Shown one piece after another: positions 25,399-35,862 of a stretch of 64,000 bases of DNA. Both the position numbers and the translations under genes were made by a program. Source of the stretch: Verticillium longisporum (lineage: Eukaryota; Ascomycota; Sordariomycetes; Glomerellales; Plectosphaerellaceae); NCBI GenBank assembly GCA_019188255.1, contig JAETXT010000004.1, forward strand, positions 4,154,001 through 4,218,000, given 5' to 3'. Each line of letters begins with the position of its first letter. Positions within the stretch are counted from its first letter, which is position 1. Below the pieces are notes generated by a model, which saw only the letters and a program-made list of their open reading frames with translations, did no database searches and was not told the origin of the DNA.

Positions 25399-25880
25399 CT
25401 ACCACGGGATGATGGCGCCATCATGGTTCCGGAACGTTCCAGTGATCTCCTTGTGCTCGAATGCAAAGGTTGTCTCGACCATGTTCTCCACCGAGATGGC
25501 GTCGAGAGCCTTGAGATCCTTGCCGCTGTCCACTGTAAGATCCGTCTCTACGACGCTCGGGCGGAACAGGATACTGGTCAACCAAGGCTCCTCGAAGGAC
25601 AAGAGACGAATGAACCAGTTCAGAGACGTCTTGCTGGCGCCGTACGGGCTCGACGTCTTGGGGAAGTAGCTGAAGATCTCCTGTGAGCTGATGGAGCTAA
25701 TGATAGTGGATATCACGACGAATTTGGGAGCCCCAGTCTTGCTAGCCTTGAGCAGGTCGGCAGTCGCCTGCACAAGGGTCAGCGGACCGAGGGTGTTGAC
25801 TTGAAAGTGCTTGAGGGCGTTCGCGGCTGACGTGCTCAGGACGCTGGTGCCGCCCTGGGCGATGCTTGAGATGGCTGGTT
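25399..25880 (-). pseudogene. 3' fragment of a Nor1-like short-chain dehydrogenase/reductase
   Basis: About 160 residues of the C-terminal part of a classical SDR remain open to a TAG at 25399-25401. Visible motifs are the central segment HFQVNTLGPLTLVQAT, the beta strand PKFVVISTIISSIS carrying the catalytic Ser region, the active-site YGASK (Tyr and Lys), RPSVVETDL and the ending FRNHDGAIIPW, which matches the norsolorinic-acid-ketoreductase-like group. The first 80-90 residues, including the Gly-rich NAD(P)-binding TGxxxGxG motif, are absent. Above about 25880 the minus strand is instead the complement of another reductase fragment. It is therefore a truncated gene and cannot bind cofactor as it stands. 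Alternatives such as a distant 5' exon are unlikely because the break falls directly against foreign coding sequence. Confidence 0.75.
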
Positions 25881-25914
25881 TTGTGCGACCGGTGCATAGG
25901 GACCCTAAGGTGCT

Positions 25915-26122
25915 ACCGCGCCGCAACCTTCCTAGGCTGATGGTGTATGCTGCCGGACCCTTCATCGGGATTTCGAAGAAGTGGTCGGCCGCCAACCTTA
26001 GCATTCCGTTTAAAGTTGATAACTGGAAGAGCATCCAGGAGCTTGGTCTCAAGTACCGTCCGGTCAGCGAGAGCTTCCAAGCGCACTACCAGTCCTGGGA
26101 AGCAGCGAACCCTCGACATTGA
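25915..26122 (+). pseudogene. 3' fragment of an extended SDR (aldehyde / dihydroflavonol reductase-like)
   Basis: About 68 C-terminal residues (from LPRLMVYAAGPFIG through PFKVDNWKSIQELG and KYRPVSESF to a TGA at 26120-26122) match the end of NAD(P)-binding extended SDRs of the cinnamoyl-CoA/dihydroflavonol reductase type, where the pattern DNxxSxxELGxxYRPxxE is diagnostic. Nothing of the Rossmann domain or the YxxxK site is found upstream on this strand; the sequence before about 25910 belongs to the opposite-strand SDR fragment. The two truncated reductases thus meet by their broken 5' ends. Confidence 0.7.
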
Positions 26123-27205
26123 TTTTTTGTTCTACAGGCCCTTACCCTAAGTCTCCTATTCTTTGTTATGCGTCTGTTACTGTCAGGTATAGAGCTGTTC
26201 CAAAACAGTTTTCGTCAATTATCCCAATTACCAATCTATACTGTTCCTTCGTTATTCTGCAACCTCTCTGACGCTTTGTTTACACTGGCATGATACCCGC
26301 GGTACCGTCTTGGCTTGGGCTGAAAGTTCCGCCGCCTGTTCCACAACGGCTTTCTTGCACAACGCGGGGGTGGCTGTAGAGTGCTTGTGCTTGCAAATAA
26401 AACATCTCTCCTAAGGATTCCCTCGGAATGATAGTCATAGAAACTGTAATGCGGCCAAGACCAATAATTTGGCGATATTCGTCGGTCTATTGTAGTCACA
26501 GCACAATCTCCAGGTGATGTCCCTATTACTATCAAGGTGCTAAGATGGTCGCTTAACCGCGCCTCGCACAACCTGCGAACGCTATCACTATGACGGCAAG
26601 GTTTTGCGGAATTGGCGACGAAACAAGCTACCGCCTCTTACACAAGGCATGCCGCGGTCATGCACTAGTGCTGCGGCTTAAAGTGTTGTCCGCCGAGAGG
26701 ATGTATGAATCGCCGAAATTTCGAAAATGAATAAGTCGGCAGTTAAATCGTTCCGATGACTAACGGCGAATCCGTACCCAGGTCTAAGACTTGAACTCAA
26801 CAGCAATCGTGATTCAGGTACCGCATGTCAGCCGGAGTTATCTTCTAAATGCCGTCCGCATAATTCACCAAAGCAATTTCCGTTTAATTTATGCATCCGT
26901 AACACTGCGGCTCAGGACCTGTGGGATGTTGCTTGCGCCACAGTGATCGATCTCGTTGGACGTTTTGCTGTGTTCGCTCTGGGACCCCCTTGCACTGCTG
27001 AAATCCCAAAGCAGACATGTATCGAGCAACAAACAGGCGTGAAATAAGATGAAGAGGTCTTCGGCGATCCCGAAATCGGTATAATAGACAAGAGAGCCAC
27101 CCTCTCTCTACCCAGATTAACTCATTTCACTTGTCACATTTTTTTACCATAGCCAAACTTGGACACTGCTTATCTTGCTCTCTAATTCTTGAATCACTTG
27201 AAAAA
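26123..27205. other. AT-richer intergenic region upstream of the enoyl-CoA hydratase-like gene
   Basis: A minus-strand frame at 26236-26571 (about 110 residues, Trp/Tyr/Arg-containing) looks protein-like but matches no family I know and has no clear start. The right side is the promoter of the gene starting at 27206. No repeat recognised. Confidence 0.4.
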
Positions 27206-28149
27206 ATGCTTCTCTCATCCCTCAAGAACCTGGCCATTATAGGGGCCCTGACACCAGCCATCTCTGCTATCGAACTCCCGGATTACAGAGGTCTCAAGAC
27301 TGCTCAGAATGGCAGCATCCTAGAGGTCACCCTCCACAACCCAGACTCAGCGATCAACCTCTGGGGGGTGGACTTCCAGGAAGGGATGACCGATCTCGTC
27401 CAGAGACTCAGTAACGACACCGAGATTAAGGTGGTCATCTTCAATAGCGATGTCCCCCAATTCTTTTGTGCCCATCTGGATCTCCTGATGCCTGGCGTTG
27501 GTAAGATACAAGGCTGCACCTACTAAATACTGCAAGCATGCGCTGACCTGACGTTATAGATACTGTTGGTGAACATTTCGCCTCCCTGATGTTCGATATC
27601 TCGAATCTGCCCCAGGTGACCATTGGCGCTGTGGAAGGTCGGGCGCGTAGCGCCGGCAACGAATTGCTGATGGCTTTGGATATGCGTTTTGCCTCCCAGC
27701 CAGAGTCTTTCTTCGGTCAGATCGAGGTCGGCACTGGCCTCATCCCTGGCGGTGGCGGTAGCCAACACCTTCCCCGCCTCGTTGGCCGCGGCCTTGCGCT
27801 GGAATACCTGCTGAGTGGCAAGGATATCGGTGCGAAGGAGGCCGCTCGTATCGGGTGGATCAATAAAGCATTCTGCTCATCCGAGGAGATGTATGCTCAT
27901 ATCGGCGGGCTCACCTCGCGCATGCGTCTTTTCCCAAGGGAAGCGATGACGGCCATTAAGGAGGCTGTCAACTACAGGACTCGCCCAACTCGCAAGGACC
28001 TTTTGCGGGATGCCGCTGCTTTCAATCATCGTCTTTCTGACCCAAGCGTCGGTCCATTGGTGGCCAGAGCGTTGACCATCTCGAACAAACTCACTTTCGG
28101 GGACGCTGAGTTGAGCCTGGGACGGGATCTCCCCCTGCTCTACGATTGA
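27206..28149 (+). CDS. enoyl-CoA hydratase/isomerase (crotonase) family protein with signal-like N-terminus
   Basis: Two exons, 27206-27500 and 27560-28149, are joined across a 59 bp intron (GTAAGA...CTGACC...TATAG) and give 294 residues. The crotonase fold is clear: the first oxyanion-hole segment (FFCAHLDLL), the second (VEGRARSAGNELLMALDMRF), and the region IPGGGGSQHLPRLVGR followed by ALEYLLSGKDIGAKEAARIG. Members hydrate or isomerise acyl-CoA thioesters. In this subgroup the position of the usual catalytic Glu is occupied by VGTGLIPGGGG, as in many crotonases of unknown reaction. Unusually, residues 1-21 (MLLSSLKNLAIIGALTPAIS) look like a secretory signal peptide, whereas CoA-dependent enzymes normally act in the cytosol, peroxisome or mitochondrion. 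A mitochondrial presequence is less likely because of the low Arg content. The ATG at 27206 has an A-rich context (AAAAAATG). Confidence 0.85.
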
Positions 28150-29215
28150 AGCGGATCTCATCGATGAGAGGAATAGCAGGAAAGTACTCGAATTCTTGAC
28201 TTTCTTATCATTCGTTTTTCGGAAGGGTATCAAAACCGAGACATTTAGTTCGTAGTTTAAGTTGGAGCTATGTAGAGATGATCCGTGGTACAGATCTGTC
28301 CGCCTGAGAACAGGCAACAGATCACAGAAGACTGCCATCTATAGATAATCCTAGGAACCTCATTTGTTTTAGAACTATTGCGGATAATTTTCCTGTTTCG
28401 TTGTTCGTGATATCTTAAGTTATGGAGAGTGATGCGAGGACCGCCCCGGCGCTGTACCGCGAGGTGTAGCTTCAGGTTCTCAGACTATATTGGAGGAGGA
28501 GTGATCGGGAGATCTAGTAAAAGACTAATGTGCCAGTTTTTTGTAAAGTCTTCATTCGATTTTGACTTATCTCTTTGGAGATTTGCGTTTTCCGAGAGAC
28601 AATCAGTGCTTTGCCATGACAAAAGGAGTCCTCTCCAACATACAAGTGTAGGCTATCGAAAATATAGCATTCTAATCATTACACTACGACCACAGAAGAC
28701 AACGCGAGGACTGGTGCTAAGGTTTTCACTCCCACAAAAGCAATCTTCAACTTACAAGCACCGTTATTTTCAGAACGTAATCTGACGTGCAAACGCTTAC
28801 TTCGCTGCCTTTCTACTAGGCTTCGTTTCCCTCCAAGCAGGCCAACTACCAGCCGCCCAATTTCATAATCAGTGGCAAAAGACATTCGTTCCGCTCAATT
28901 TGTAACGACGTCGTCCCTGAAATGGTACATTGACTATGGGTCACGAGCAAAACATCAAAAGGATTGAGCAAAGATTTCTTCAAGGTGACCATTGCTAAGC
29001 CGGAAGGCGCATACGCTCAGTTGGACCTGAAAACTGCAGCTCCCTCTTTCTGCCATATACGAAGGCTGACCGTCGACTCCCCCCTTTCACGGGCGCCTAG
29101 GGTTCTCCCATGAAGCCTGTCTGCTTCGGGTGACGACGTCACAGCGAGGACCCTCCTCAGGTGCGGCCAACCATCCAGTGTCTCATTGACGCATTTCAGC
29201 ATCCAAACACCGAGT
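28150..29215. other. intergenic, decayed sequence
   Basis: AT-richer DNA without a supported gene. It holds a tRNA-like half on the minus strand at about 28625-28697 (separate entry). Confidence 0.4.
28625..28697 (-). other. tRNA-like 5' half (tRNA relic or tRNA-derived element)
   Basis: On the minus strand the stretch GTCGTAGTGTAATGATTAGA resembles the D-arm/A-box of eukaryotic tRNAs (TAGTGTAATGGTTAG type), followed by a perfect five-base anticodon-like stem GCTAT/ATAGC with a seven-base loop ATTTTCG. No convincing T-arm (GGTTCGANTCC) follows, and the acceptor stem does not close. I therefore do not call a functional tRNA; it may be a mutated tRNA or a SINE-like fragment. Confidence 0.3.
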
Positions 29216-29630
29216 CTTTTCCTTGATGGTCTTCCTCGACGTACACGTCGGCGAGGTACGCAAAGGTTATTACACCAGTGACGAGCCGAACCAGACCGAT
29301 CATTCGCAGACCTGTCTCATCTGGCAAAGACCGGTTACGGGCGACCCTTCTGGCAGTCTGAATCGAGGGCTAAGGAATAAGCACGAACTGCTCTTGGCTG
29401 AGCCAAGAGTCCGGGAGCTTGTGCAAACCAAAACAGAGCGCATTCTTGACAGCCTCTTGAACATTGGGCAGGGGCTTGGCCCATCACGTCAAATCGTGTT
29501 GCAAAGCTGCCGCGAATTTGTCGGCCTGCACGAGGTCGGGAATCATGGACATCAGGTACCCAACGCGCTGCAACACCTTGGAGACTTCGGTACTTCGCAT
29601 TGCTATGGATCTTCTCGATCAGGAAGTCGC
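29216..29630 (-). pseudogene. relic of an unrecognised protein-coding gene
   Basis: The minus strand shows protein-like sequence that switches frame and contains stops. One frame reads CDFLIEKIHSNAKY, then the neighbouring frame continues VSKVLQRVGYLMSMIPDLVQ and ADKFAAALQHDLT, hits TGA (29484-29486), continues WAKPLPNVQEAVKNAL and LPDSWLSQEQFVLIP, hits TAG (29370-29372), and goes on with GLVRLVTGVITFAYLADVYV. Both stops could have come from CGA/CAG codons by C-to-T change, as in repeat-induced point mutation, but this is inference. I do not recognise the family. Upstream on the same strand lies an A/T homopurine tract (29650-29695). Confidence 0.45.
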
Positions 29631-29830
29631 AGATTGAGAGAGTGTATAAAAAACAAGAAAAGAAAAGAGAGAAAAAAAACAATAAGAAAAAGAGAATGGC
29701 TGCATGCAAGGTATTGTACCCATAACAAACGGGTTCTGTCTTCACGTCCCTTCCTAGCTACGCGGATTGAGGCACAATTGTCTTCCCATGGTGCCTGTGG
29801 TCGGATCGGAACAATCATTCAATTTTGTAT

Positions 29831-30634
29831 CCACAAGTTACTGACCCGGCGTTAACGCCCATTCCTCCGTCACCATGGCAGGAATTAGTCTTCAGCAAGC
29901 GGGCTTTTACATTAGCTTGTTCGGAAGCATTGACGCGTGTTTGGCCAGAGCCAACCCACTACCCTATGCCCCGGCTTTTGTAGCGAGCGCTCTACAAAGG
30001 GAGGGAACCCAGAGAGGGAATGGTATGAATCGTGACGCCCAGTCGTATCTCCAGAAAGCGACATTTGCCACAGGCCTCTACGAGAGCCGTCTTTTCCCCT
30101 TCAGCTGCCTAAACTCTAAAATATGAACCAGACCAGAGTAACCCTCGGCCGCTGCGCTGTGTACGCAATTGCCACTGCCGACCCGGTAGACCTAGCGAAA
30201 TCCAGTTGGCTTTGGTCCAAGTCCGGTCGTCTTTGTCATATTGCTGCTTCTACGCGGTTTCTTTGACGTTTAAAGTTGGGATCATTGAATGTCCCGCGCC
30301 GTCTCTTAGCGGATAGGGCGGTGAAGAAGCGGGAGCTGACGAGCTGTGCTTCGAGAGAAGGGACTTAAACCAAGTGCCATGTATTCGGAGGCCATGTTGT
30401 AGAGCCCCCCCCCCTCATCCAAGACATGCCATGCCATAAGCAAAAGCAACGAAAATACGGCAACTTTTAGTTGGTGAGGTTCTCGCGCGCCTCGATCAGC
30501 AGCAGTATCCACATGGTCTAACATCCCGTGAGAGCGCACAGCGTCAACGAAACCCCCTCCTCAAACTCCCCACTTACTCGGGTCTCCCAACGGCACAAGC
30601 CCACTCCTCCAGGATTGATCGCACGATCAGTAAC
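29831..30634. other. intergenic; upstream region of the bZIP gene
   Basis: A short plus-strand frame from ATG 29875 (83 codons) begins with a hydrophobic stretch but matches nothing known; I leave it uncalled. A C10 run lies near 30406-30415. The 300 bases before 30635 are the presumed promoter of the bZIP gene. Confidence 0.4.
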
Positions 30635-31792
30635 ATGTCAGAAGACGTGTCTCGGTCCTCTGCCGACGGGGTTGATCCCACAGCCGTACGTTCAGCGCCG
30701 GTCACTAGCCCCATCTCTCTCACGGTCTCTTGATTCTGACAGACGCCATGCCCTGCATAGCGGCGGAAGGAACGCGGGCGGTTGGCGCAGGCAGCCTTTC
30801 GCAGACGCCAGATCCACACAATCGCCAGCCTGCGAGCCAGCAACCAGGCGATGCAGGACGCCATAGCCCGCATGGCCCGCATCGCATCCGGGATCGACAA
30901 CCGCGAGCTTGCCGAGGCGGCGCGGGACGCCCAAAAGGCGGCGGGCTTCGACAAGACGGACGACGACAGCTCCGACGAGGGCCGCCCAGACAAGGGACCC
31001 TCTGCATCCTCCAGCGCTGCCAAGACGCGGCTAACGACGCAGGTCGCCCGGCTGGGCCAGGGCGCGGCAGAGCGCCAGGGTCCTGCATGGCGCAGCCGGA
31101 TGCCGGACGCCGATGAAGACGGCAGCCATGGCGCCCAGCACGCCGTACCGAGCTACCATCGCACGGGACGAATGTCGCCTCGCCTCGACTTCGGCCTCTG
31201 GCTCGAACCCACGCTTCTCCACGTCGTGTACCCACCGGTCGACATCATGCCGTACCTGCAGGAGAAGAAGTCTCTCTCCAACGTTCTCTTCTGGGCGAGC
31301 CTGTCGTACGGCTTCAAGCTACTGCAAGCCAGCCTCCTCGGCGACATGGCGGCCACGCGTGTGGCATGGGAGGTCTTCGGGACGATCCCGCCGCTCCAAC
31401 CGGACCGAGACGTCCTGCAGGGCCTGCACGCCCGTCTGCGCTTCCGCGGCGCCGGCTCCCTTGACGCCGATCATCCGGGGAACAACCCGGACGTTGCGCT
31501 GCGGTTCCACGAGATGATGGTCTCGGCGTGCGAGGCCAACGGCACACCGATCGACACGTTTCTTCCGCCGCCCGTCATTGAGACACTGCTGCGCGAGAGG
31601 CTCGGCACGCACTACAATTTGCTGGAGCAAGGGCTGCACGATGGCGGCGACCCGGAGGTGAGGACCATGGTCTGCGAATTCGTGGGAGACATGGTGAAGG
31701 GCAGCATCTGCCTCGGGGACGGACCACGCTGGACGGCGGACAGAGCCACGGACATGCTCGATGCTTTTCACAGGCGGCTGGCGCCTGCGTGA
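30635..31792 (+). CDS. bZIP transcription factor with C-terminal DUF3425 domain
   Basis: Two exons, 30635-30685 and 30761-31792, flank a 75 bp intron (GTACGT...CTGACAG...CATAG) and give 360 residues. Choosing the CATAG acceptor restores a classic fungal basic region at residues 18-34, RRKERGRLAQAAFRRRQ, followed by a leucine-zipper-like helix (IHTIASL, NQAMQDAIARM). An acidic Ser/Asp linker follows. Residues about 190-320 (FWASLSYGFKLLQASLLGD, VLQGLHARLRFRG, ETLLRERLGTHYNLLEQG) form DUF3425, found C-terminal to bZIPs in ascomycetes. It should act in the nucleus as a DNA-binding regulator. Its position next to reductase fragments and a crotonase-like gene suggests a cluster-type regulator, but its targets are unknown. 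The short first exon (17 residues) is needed because a TAG precedes the basic region in the genomic frame. Confidence 0.83.
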
Positions 31793-32842
31793 CCCCTGCA
31801 CCCACCAGTTTCCGCGGTATATCCTTTTTCCTCGGGAGGGGTGCGTCAGTCGGTGCAGCGTGCTGCGCATGTTCTCGAGCGGCGGTGTTCGCCTGCTGTT
31901 GCGGATGACTGACAACGGCGTCTTTATTGAGCCGACTGACTCCATCCATGAGTTCAGTTCGATGGAGGTCGAATTTATTTCTCTATGCAATATTGGATAA
32001 CTGGCCCCGGAAACTCGAAAGCACGCTTAGTAGCGTGACTGTTTTCCTGTGTAAGATGATACCTACTTGTTGTTACCCTTTGTGCGGAATACGATTCTTC
32101 ACCTGCCCACCAGAACCGACAACCCTGAGAGTTCTCCATCTCTGGCCGGCAGACTCCCAGCAAAGATGGGATTCTAGTCTTCATTCTTTTGCCATCGATC
32201 ACTGAAAGCGAGTTACCAAAGCTTGTGAAGACCTGCTGAGACAAGACAGCTTCCAACATCCTTGAACACACACTACAGCGACAAAATTCACCCAGAGAGC
32301 ACCAAGAACGAACGCGATGCACGAAATAAGTTGTACAATTCAGGGTTACCGCAACCAGCCGCCTCACGCGGCCAGTCGCTCGCAGAACGCCTCCCTCTTG
32401 AGATCATGCTCTGCTTACTTTCTTCGTCACGATTACGCCTCGTCTCGCATTTCATCCTCCCAGCGCTACCAATTGGTCACGGCCTCCCCTGCAGCCTCGA
32501 GGGAATAGTATCCTCGACGCAGCTCTTAAAATTTGGTCCTCGGACCGACCTCCCCACGCCTGTTTCTTCCTCGGCGCATATGAACTATGCAGCCGACCAG
32601 GAGGACCTAGTCAAGTCCTCTGGTGCTCTCTTCTCCCCAAAAGCCTTTGCCACTGAAAAACATCTCATGATAGAGAGTACTCTCGGCCATTTCGAGGGAG
32701 CTCGCGGCGGCAATAGATGCTCCTTCGCTGCGATGGTATGTTCCCTCGGATAAGCGCGGCTGCTGCACTCCGGTCGGAGAACAACCGCCGCACGATGCTC
32801 AAACAATGTGTAGACACGCAAACCGCCTCATGATGCGAAGGC
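31793..32842. other. intergenic between bZIP and BET genes (convergent)
   Basis: Holds the 3' ends of two convergent transcripts. A frame at 32262-32753 lacks an ATG start and any domain, so it is not called. No repeat seen. Confidence 0.45.
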
Positions 32843-35800
32843 TCACTCTTCCTCAGAATCAGAAGAGTCCTCACGCAGCGGATGAAGAGGCACCTCAGGA
32901 TCACGTTCACCAGCGGGCTCTTGGCCTGACTGGTACTGGTTCTTGAGGCGCTCGAGCTCGGCAATGCGTGCCTCTTGCTCACGGGCATTCATGGGCTTGT
33001 TCTTCTTCGGCTTGCCCGATTTCTTCTGCCCGCCACCGCTGGCGCTACCTGGGGACGAGTCACGTGCGGCTGCCGCTGGTGGATGCACCGAGGCGGCGAA
33101 ACCGGGCAGAACCTTCTTGAGAAGATCCCACAGCTTGTGGAGGGCATCGGAAGTCAGCTGGTCAATCTCCAGCTCGAGCTCTCCGCTGTCGTTTTCCTGC
33201 AAGCACGGGTTAGCAAACACATGTCGGCGCCCGACAAGTCGGTGTCATCACGTACAGATTGACCCGTGTCCTTCTTGATAATGTCAATGGCCCGCGCAAT
33301 ATTGTTCTCGTCCAAGTCGTTGATACCGTTGGCGATCGCGTCCTTCTCAACCTGAGTCATCTGTCGCTTCTTCTTGGGTCCTGAAGCACCACCCTTCTTG
33401 TGCGACGGGCCACCGGCGGCCTTCTTGCTTGGACCGTTGCCAGGGGCCTTGGCCTTGTGGCTTGGCTTTGCAGGCTTGCTCTTGGCCGGCTTTTCAGCCT
33501 TCTGTGTCCCGGCGCGCTCCTTCTCTTCGATGAGACGCTTCCTGATGGCATTAACGACAGTACGCTGCACATCAATCATGGTCTCATCGGGGTTGTCTAT
33601 GTTCATGAGCAGCTGCGACAGATTCCTCGTCTCGTCCGCGAGTCGCTGCTCGAGCTGCTGGATGGCGCCGTTAGTGATCTTAGCAGCGGGTGCAGAGGCG
33701 GCTTGCTCGTCTTCTGACTCTTCCTCGCTGTCCTCACCCGACCCGGCATCTGAGGCGGGCTTGGCCGGCGTGTGCTTGGTGATCCATTGCTCCTTCTTGC
33801 TCCACATGTCGCGGAAAAGCCTCTCGAGCTGGACTGCGAGCCCGTACACGGGGTGATCAGGGCCGTTAAACTTGAGGCAGTTCTTCACGATGAGCTGCAC
33901 GTCGCCCACAACGCTCTTGGCGGTCTGGTACTCGTTTGTCATGAGCTTCTTCTTGATGGTGCCCAGGTCCATGGGGTTCTTGATCAGGGAGTAGTACTGA
34001 GGAATCTGCAGCGCGACAGGGTCGACAGGAACAACAAAGGGTGCATTGACGGCCTCGTGCTTGACATCCATCAGGGATGTTATGACCTCGTAGGCAAATT
34101 GCAGATCCAGCGGCAGCTTCTTTTTGTTAAAATTCTGAAGCGCCATGTAATCCATGTCTCTGCTCTTGGGCGGGTGAATTGCGCGCTTCGGCCTGTCCGT
34201 GTCATTTTGTGTCGAAGCCCGTCGGACCTGCGGCACGCCACCAGGCGGCACGGCGTATGCCTCAGCGTCGGGTCTAGCGGCGGGGCTGGGAGGAACGGGG
34301 CGCGCTTCTTTGCGGACGGCAGCAGGTCGGGGGGCAGCGACGGGCGGCCGCTGTTCGGCCTGCCTCGAGGGGTTGTGCTTTGGTGGCGCCTTTGCCTTGG
34401 GGGGCTCCTCGGCAGGAATGTCCAGGAGCCTAGCCCAGATCGCCGGCACGACGTTCTTCCCCGCGAGTGTGACGTCGTGGCTGGGGCCGTTGAAAGACAC
34501 GGCGTTGCTGTACAGCAACGTCAGATCCGCCTTGAGGTCTCCGAGCGTGGGATACTTAGTCCCATCGCGCAGGTTGCGTTCCATCAGACCAATGTCCATG
34601 GGTTTCGCGACAAGAGCGGCATAGTTGGCGCCAAGTTGAGGCCACATCTTCGCGACAGAGTCCTTGAAGATAGCACCATGCTTTGTCTTCTTGATACCGG
34701 CCAGGACCTTGCGGTACTCGCGGATCCGATGCTGTGTGACGGGCGTCGCGTTGAGAGCCACGTCATGCCACCCCTTCAGATTGCGGAATGGGTCGGGTTC
34801 GTCATCTGTCGCGACATCGAGGCGAGACGCCACCTCGACTGTGGACTCGGCCGTCGCTGCGCGCTCCGGCTCGGGCTCTGGCTCCTCATCCCGGGGTTCG
34901 GTCTTCGCGCGCTTGGCAGCAGGCTCCTCGACATTATCATCCTCACGATCACGCGCGACCTTATTTGAGGAAGATGCTGGAGCGTCGGTCATAGTGACGT
35001 CAGCATCAGGTCGTGGCGAGGAAGAGCCCTTCTTGCCATCGAGGTCGAGTTGGGACAAGCTCGCTGGTTTCAGGTCTACATCTGCAGTCGGGTTGGATGT
35101 GGGTGAAGACGTCTTTTCCGTCCCGTTTGGCTTCGCAGCTGGTGACTTGGGGGCGGCTTCGGGTTCGGGCGAGTCGAGTTGCATTTCTACGTCGTCCGCC
35201 TCGTCCGGCGCAGAGGCCTTTTCTGGCTTGCTCGACTCAGTCGTCTTTGCGGTGGCTTCCTCCGAGTTCGATGACTCAATAGATGGCTGGATAGGTTCAT
35301 CCTTTGCCGGGGACGATTCCTTCTGGGGAGTCTCATCAGTTGTTGTGGCGGCCGCCGGAGGCTTCGGGGGCAGTGAGGCTGGCGGCTGTGGCGACTTGGA
35401 GGCCGATTTCGCAGTCTCGGATGCTTCCTTTGATGGCGTAGGCTCGGATGTAGAGTCAGGTTTGCTCGGCGCAGACCCGTTCGCGGTGGCAGACTCCGTG
35501 TCAGCCGCGTTCGCATTCGACTCGTCCTTGGCCTTCTTTTCCGACGCGTCATCGTGGCTGCCATTGCCATTAGTCAAGGGCGTTGCGATTTTTCCAGAGG
35601 GTGCAGAGGGCGAGGTATGGCTGTGGCAGGAGTCGGTTAGTCATCGGTTGGCATGCGGTGCGTATCAGCGGCCGCCAGAATGCAGGCGCGCAGGATGAGG
35701 CAGCATCACAGAGCCGCGACAAAGGGTTGGACAGGGAGCGCGTAGAGAGGTGTAGCAGAGAACAGCAACGTACCCATTAGTCTCAGGCTTGCCTGCTTTC

Positions 35801-35862
35801 TCGGATGCAGCGGCACTTCCCTTCTCGACGGGCTCTGCCCGTTCTGACTGAGGGGACGCCAT
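32843..35862 (-). CDS. bdf1: BET family double-bromodomain chromatin protein (Bdf1-like)
   Basis: Three exons read on the minus strand: 35862-35774, 35620-33256 and 33196-32843, with introns of 153 bp (GTACGT...CACAG) and 59 bp (GTACGT...TGCAG). Total 2808 nt, 935 residues. A Ser/Pro/Glu-rich N-terminus is followed by bromodomain 1 at about 320-430 (GAIFKDSVAKMWPQL, AKPMDIGLMERNL, SNAVSFNGPSHDV), bromodomain 2 at about 530-640 (FVVPVDPVALQIPQYYSLIK, NPMDLGTIKKKL, KNCLKFNGPDHPVY with the acetyl-lysine-binding Asn), and an extra-terminal NET domain at about 780-870 that spans the last intron (MTQVEKDAIANGI ... SENDSGELELEIDQL). The C-terminus ends in an acidic SDSEEE tail. BET proteins bind acetylated histone H4 and help TFIID and transcription. 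This is a core gene; it diverges from the Utp12-domain gene across 2 kb. Confidence 0.95.

Noticed and set aside
30686..30760. Alternative acceptor at 30742 for the bZIP intron
   Set aside because: It leaves a TAG in frame before the basic region; the CATAG acceptor at 30760 restores the conserved basic region.
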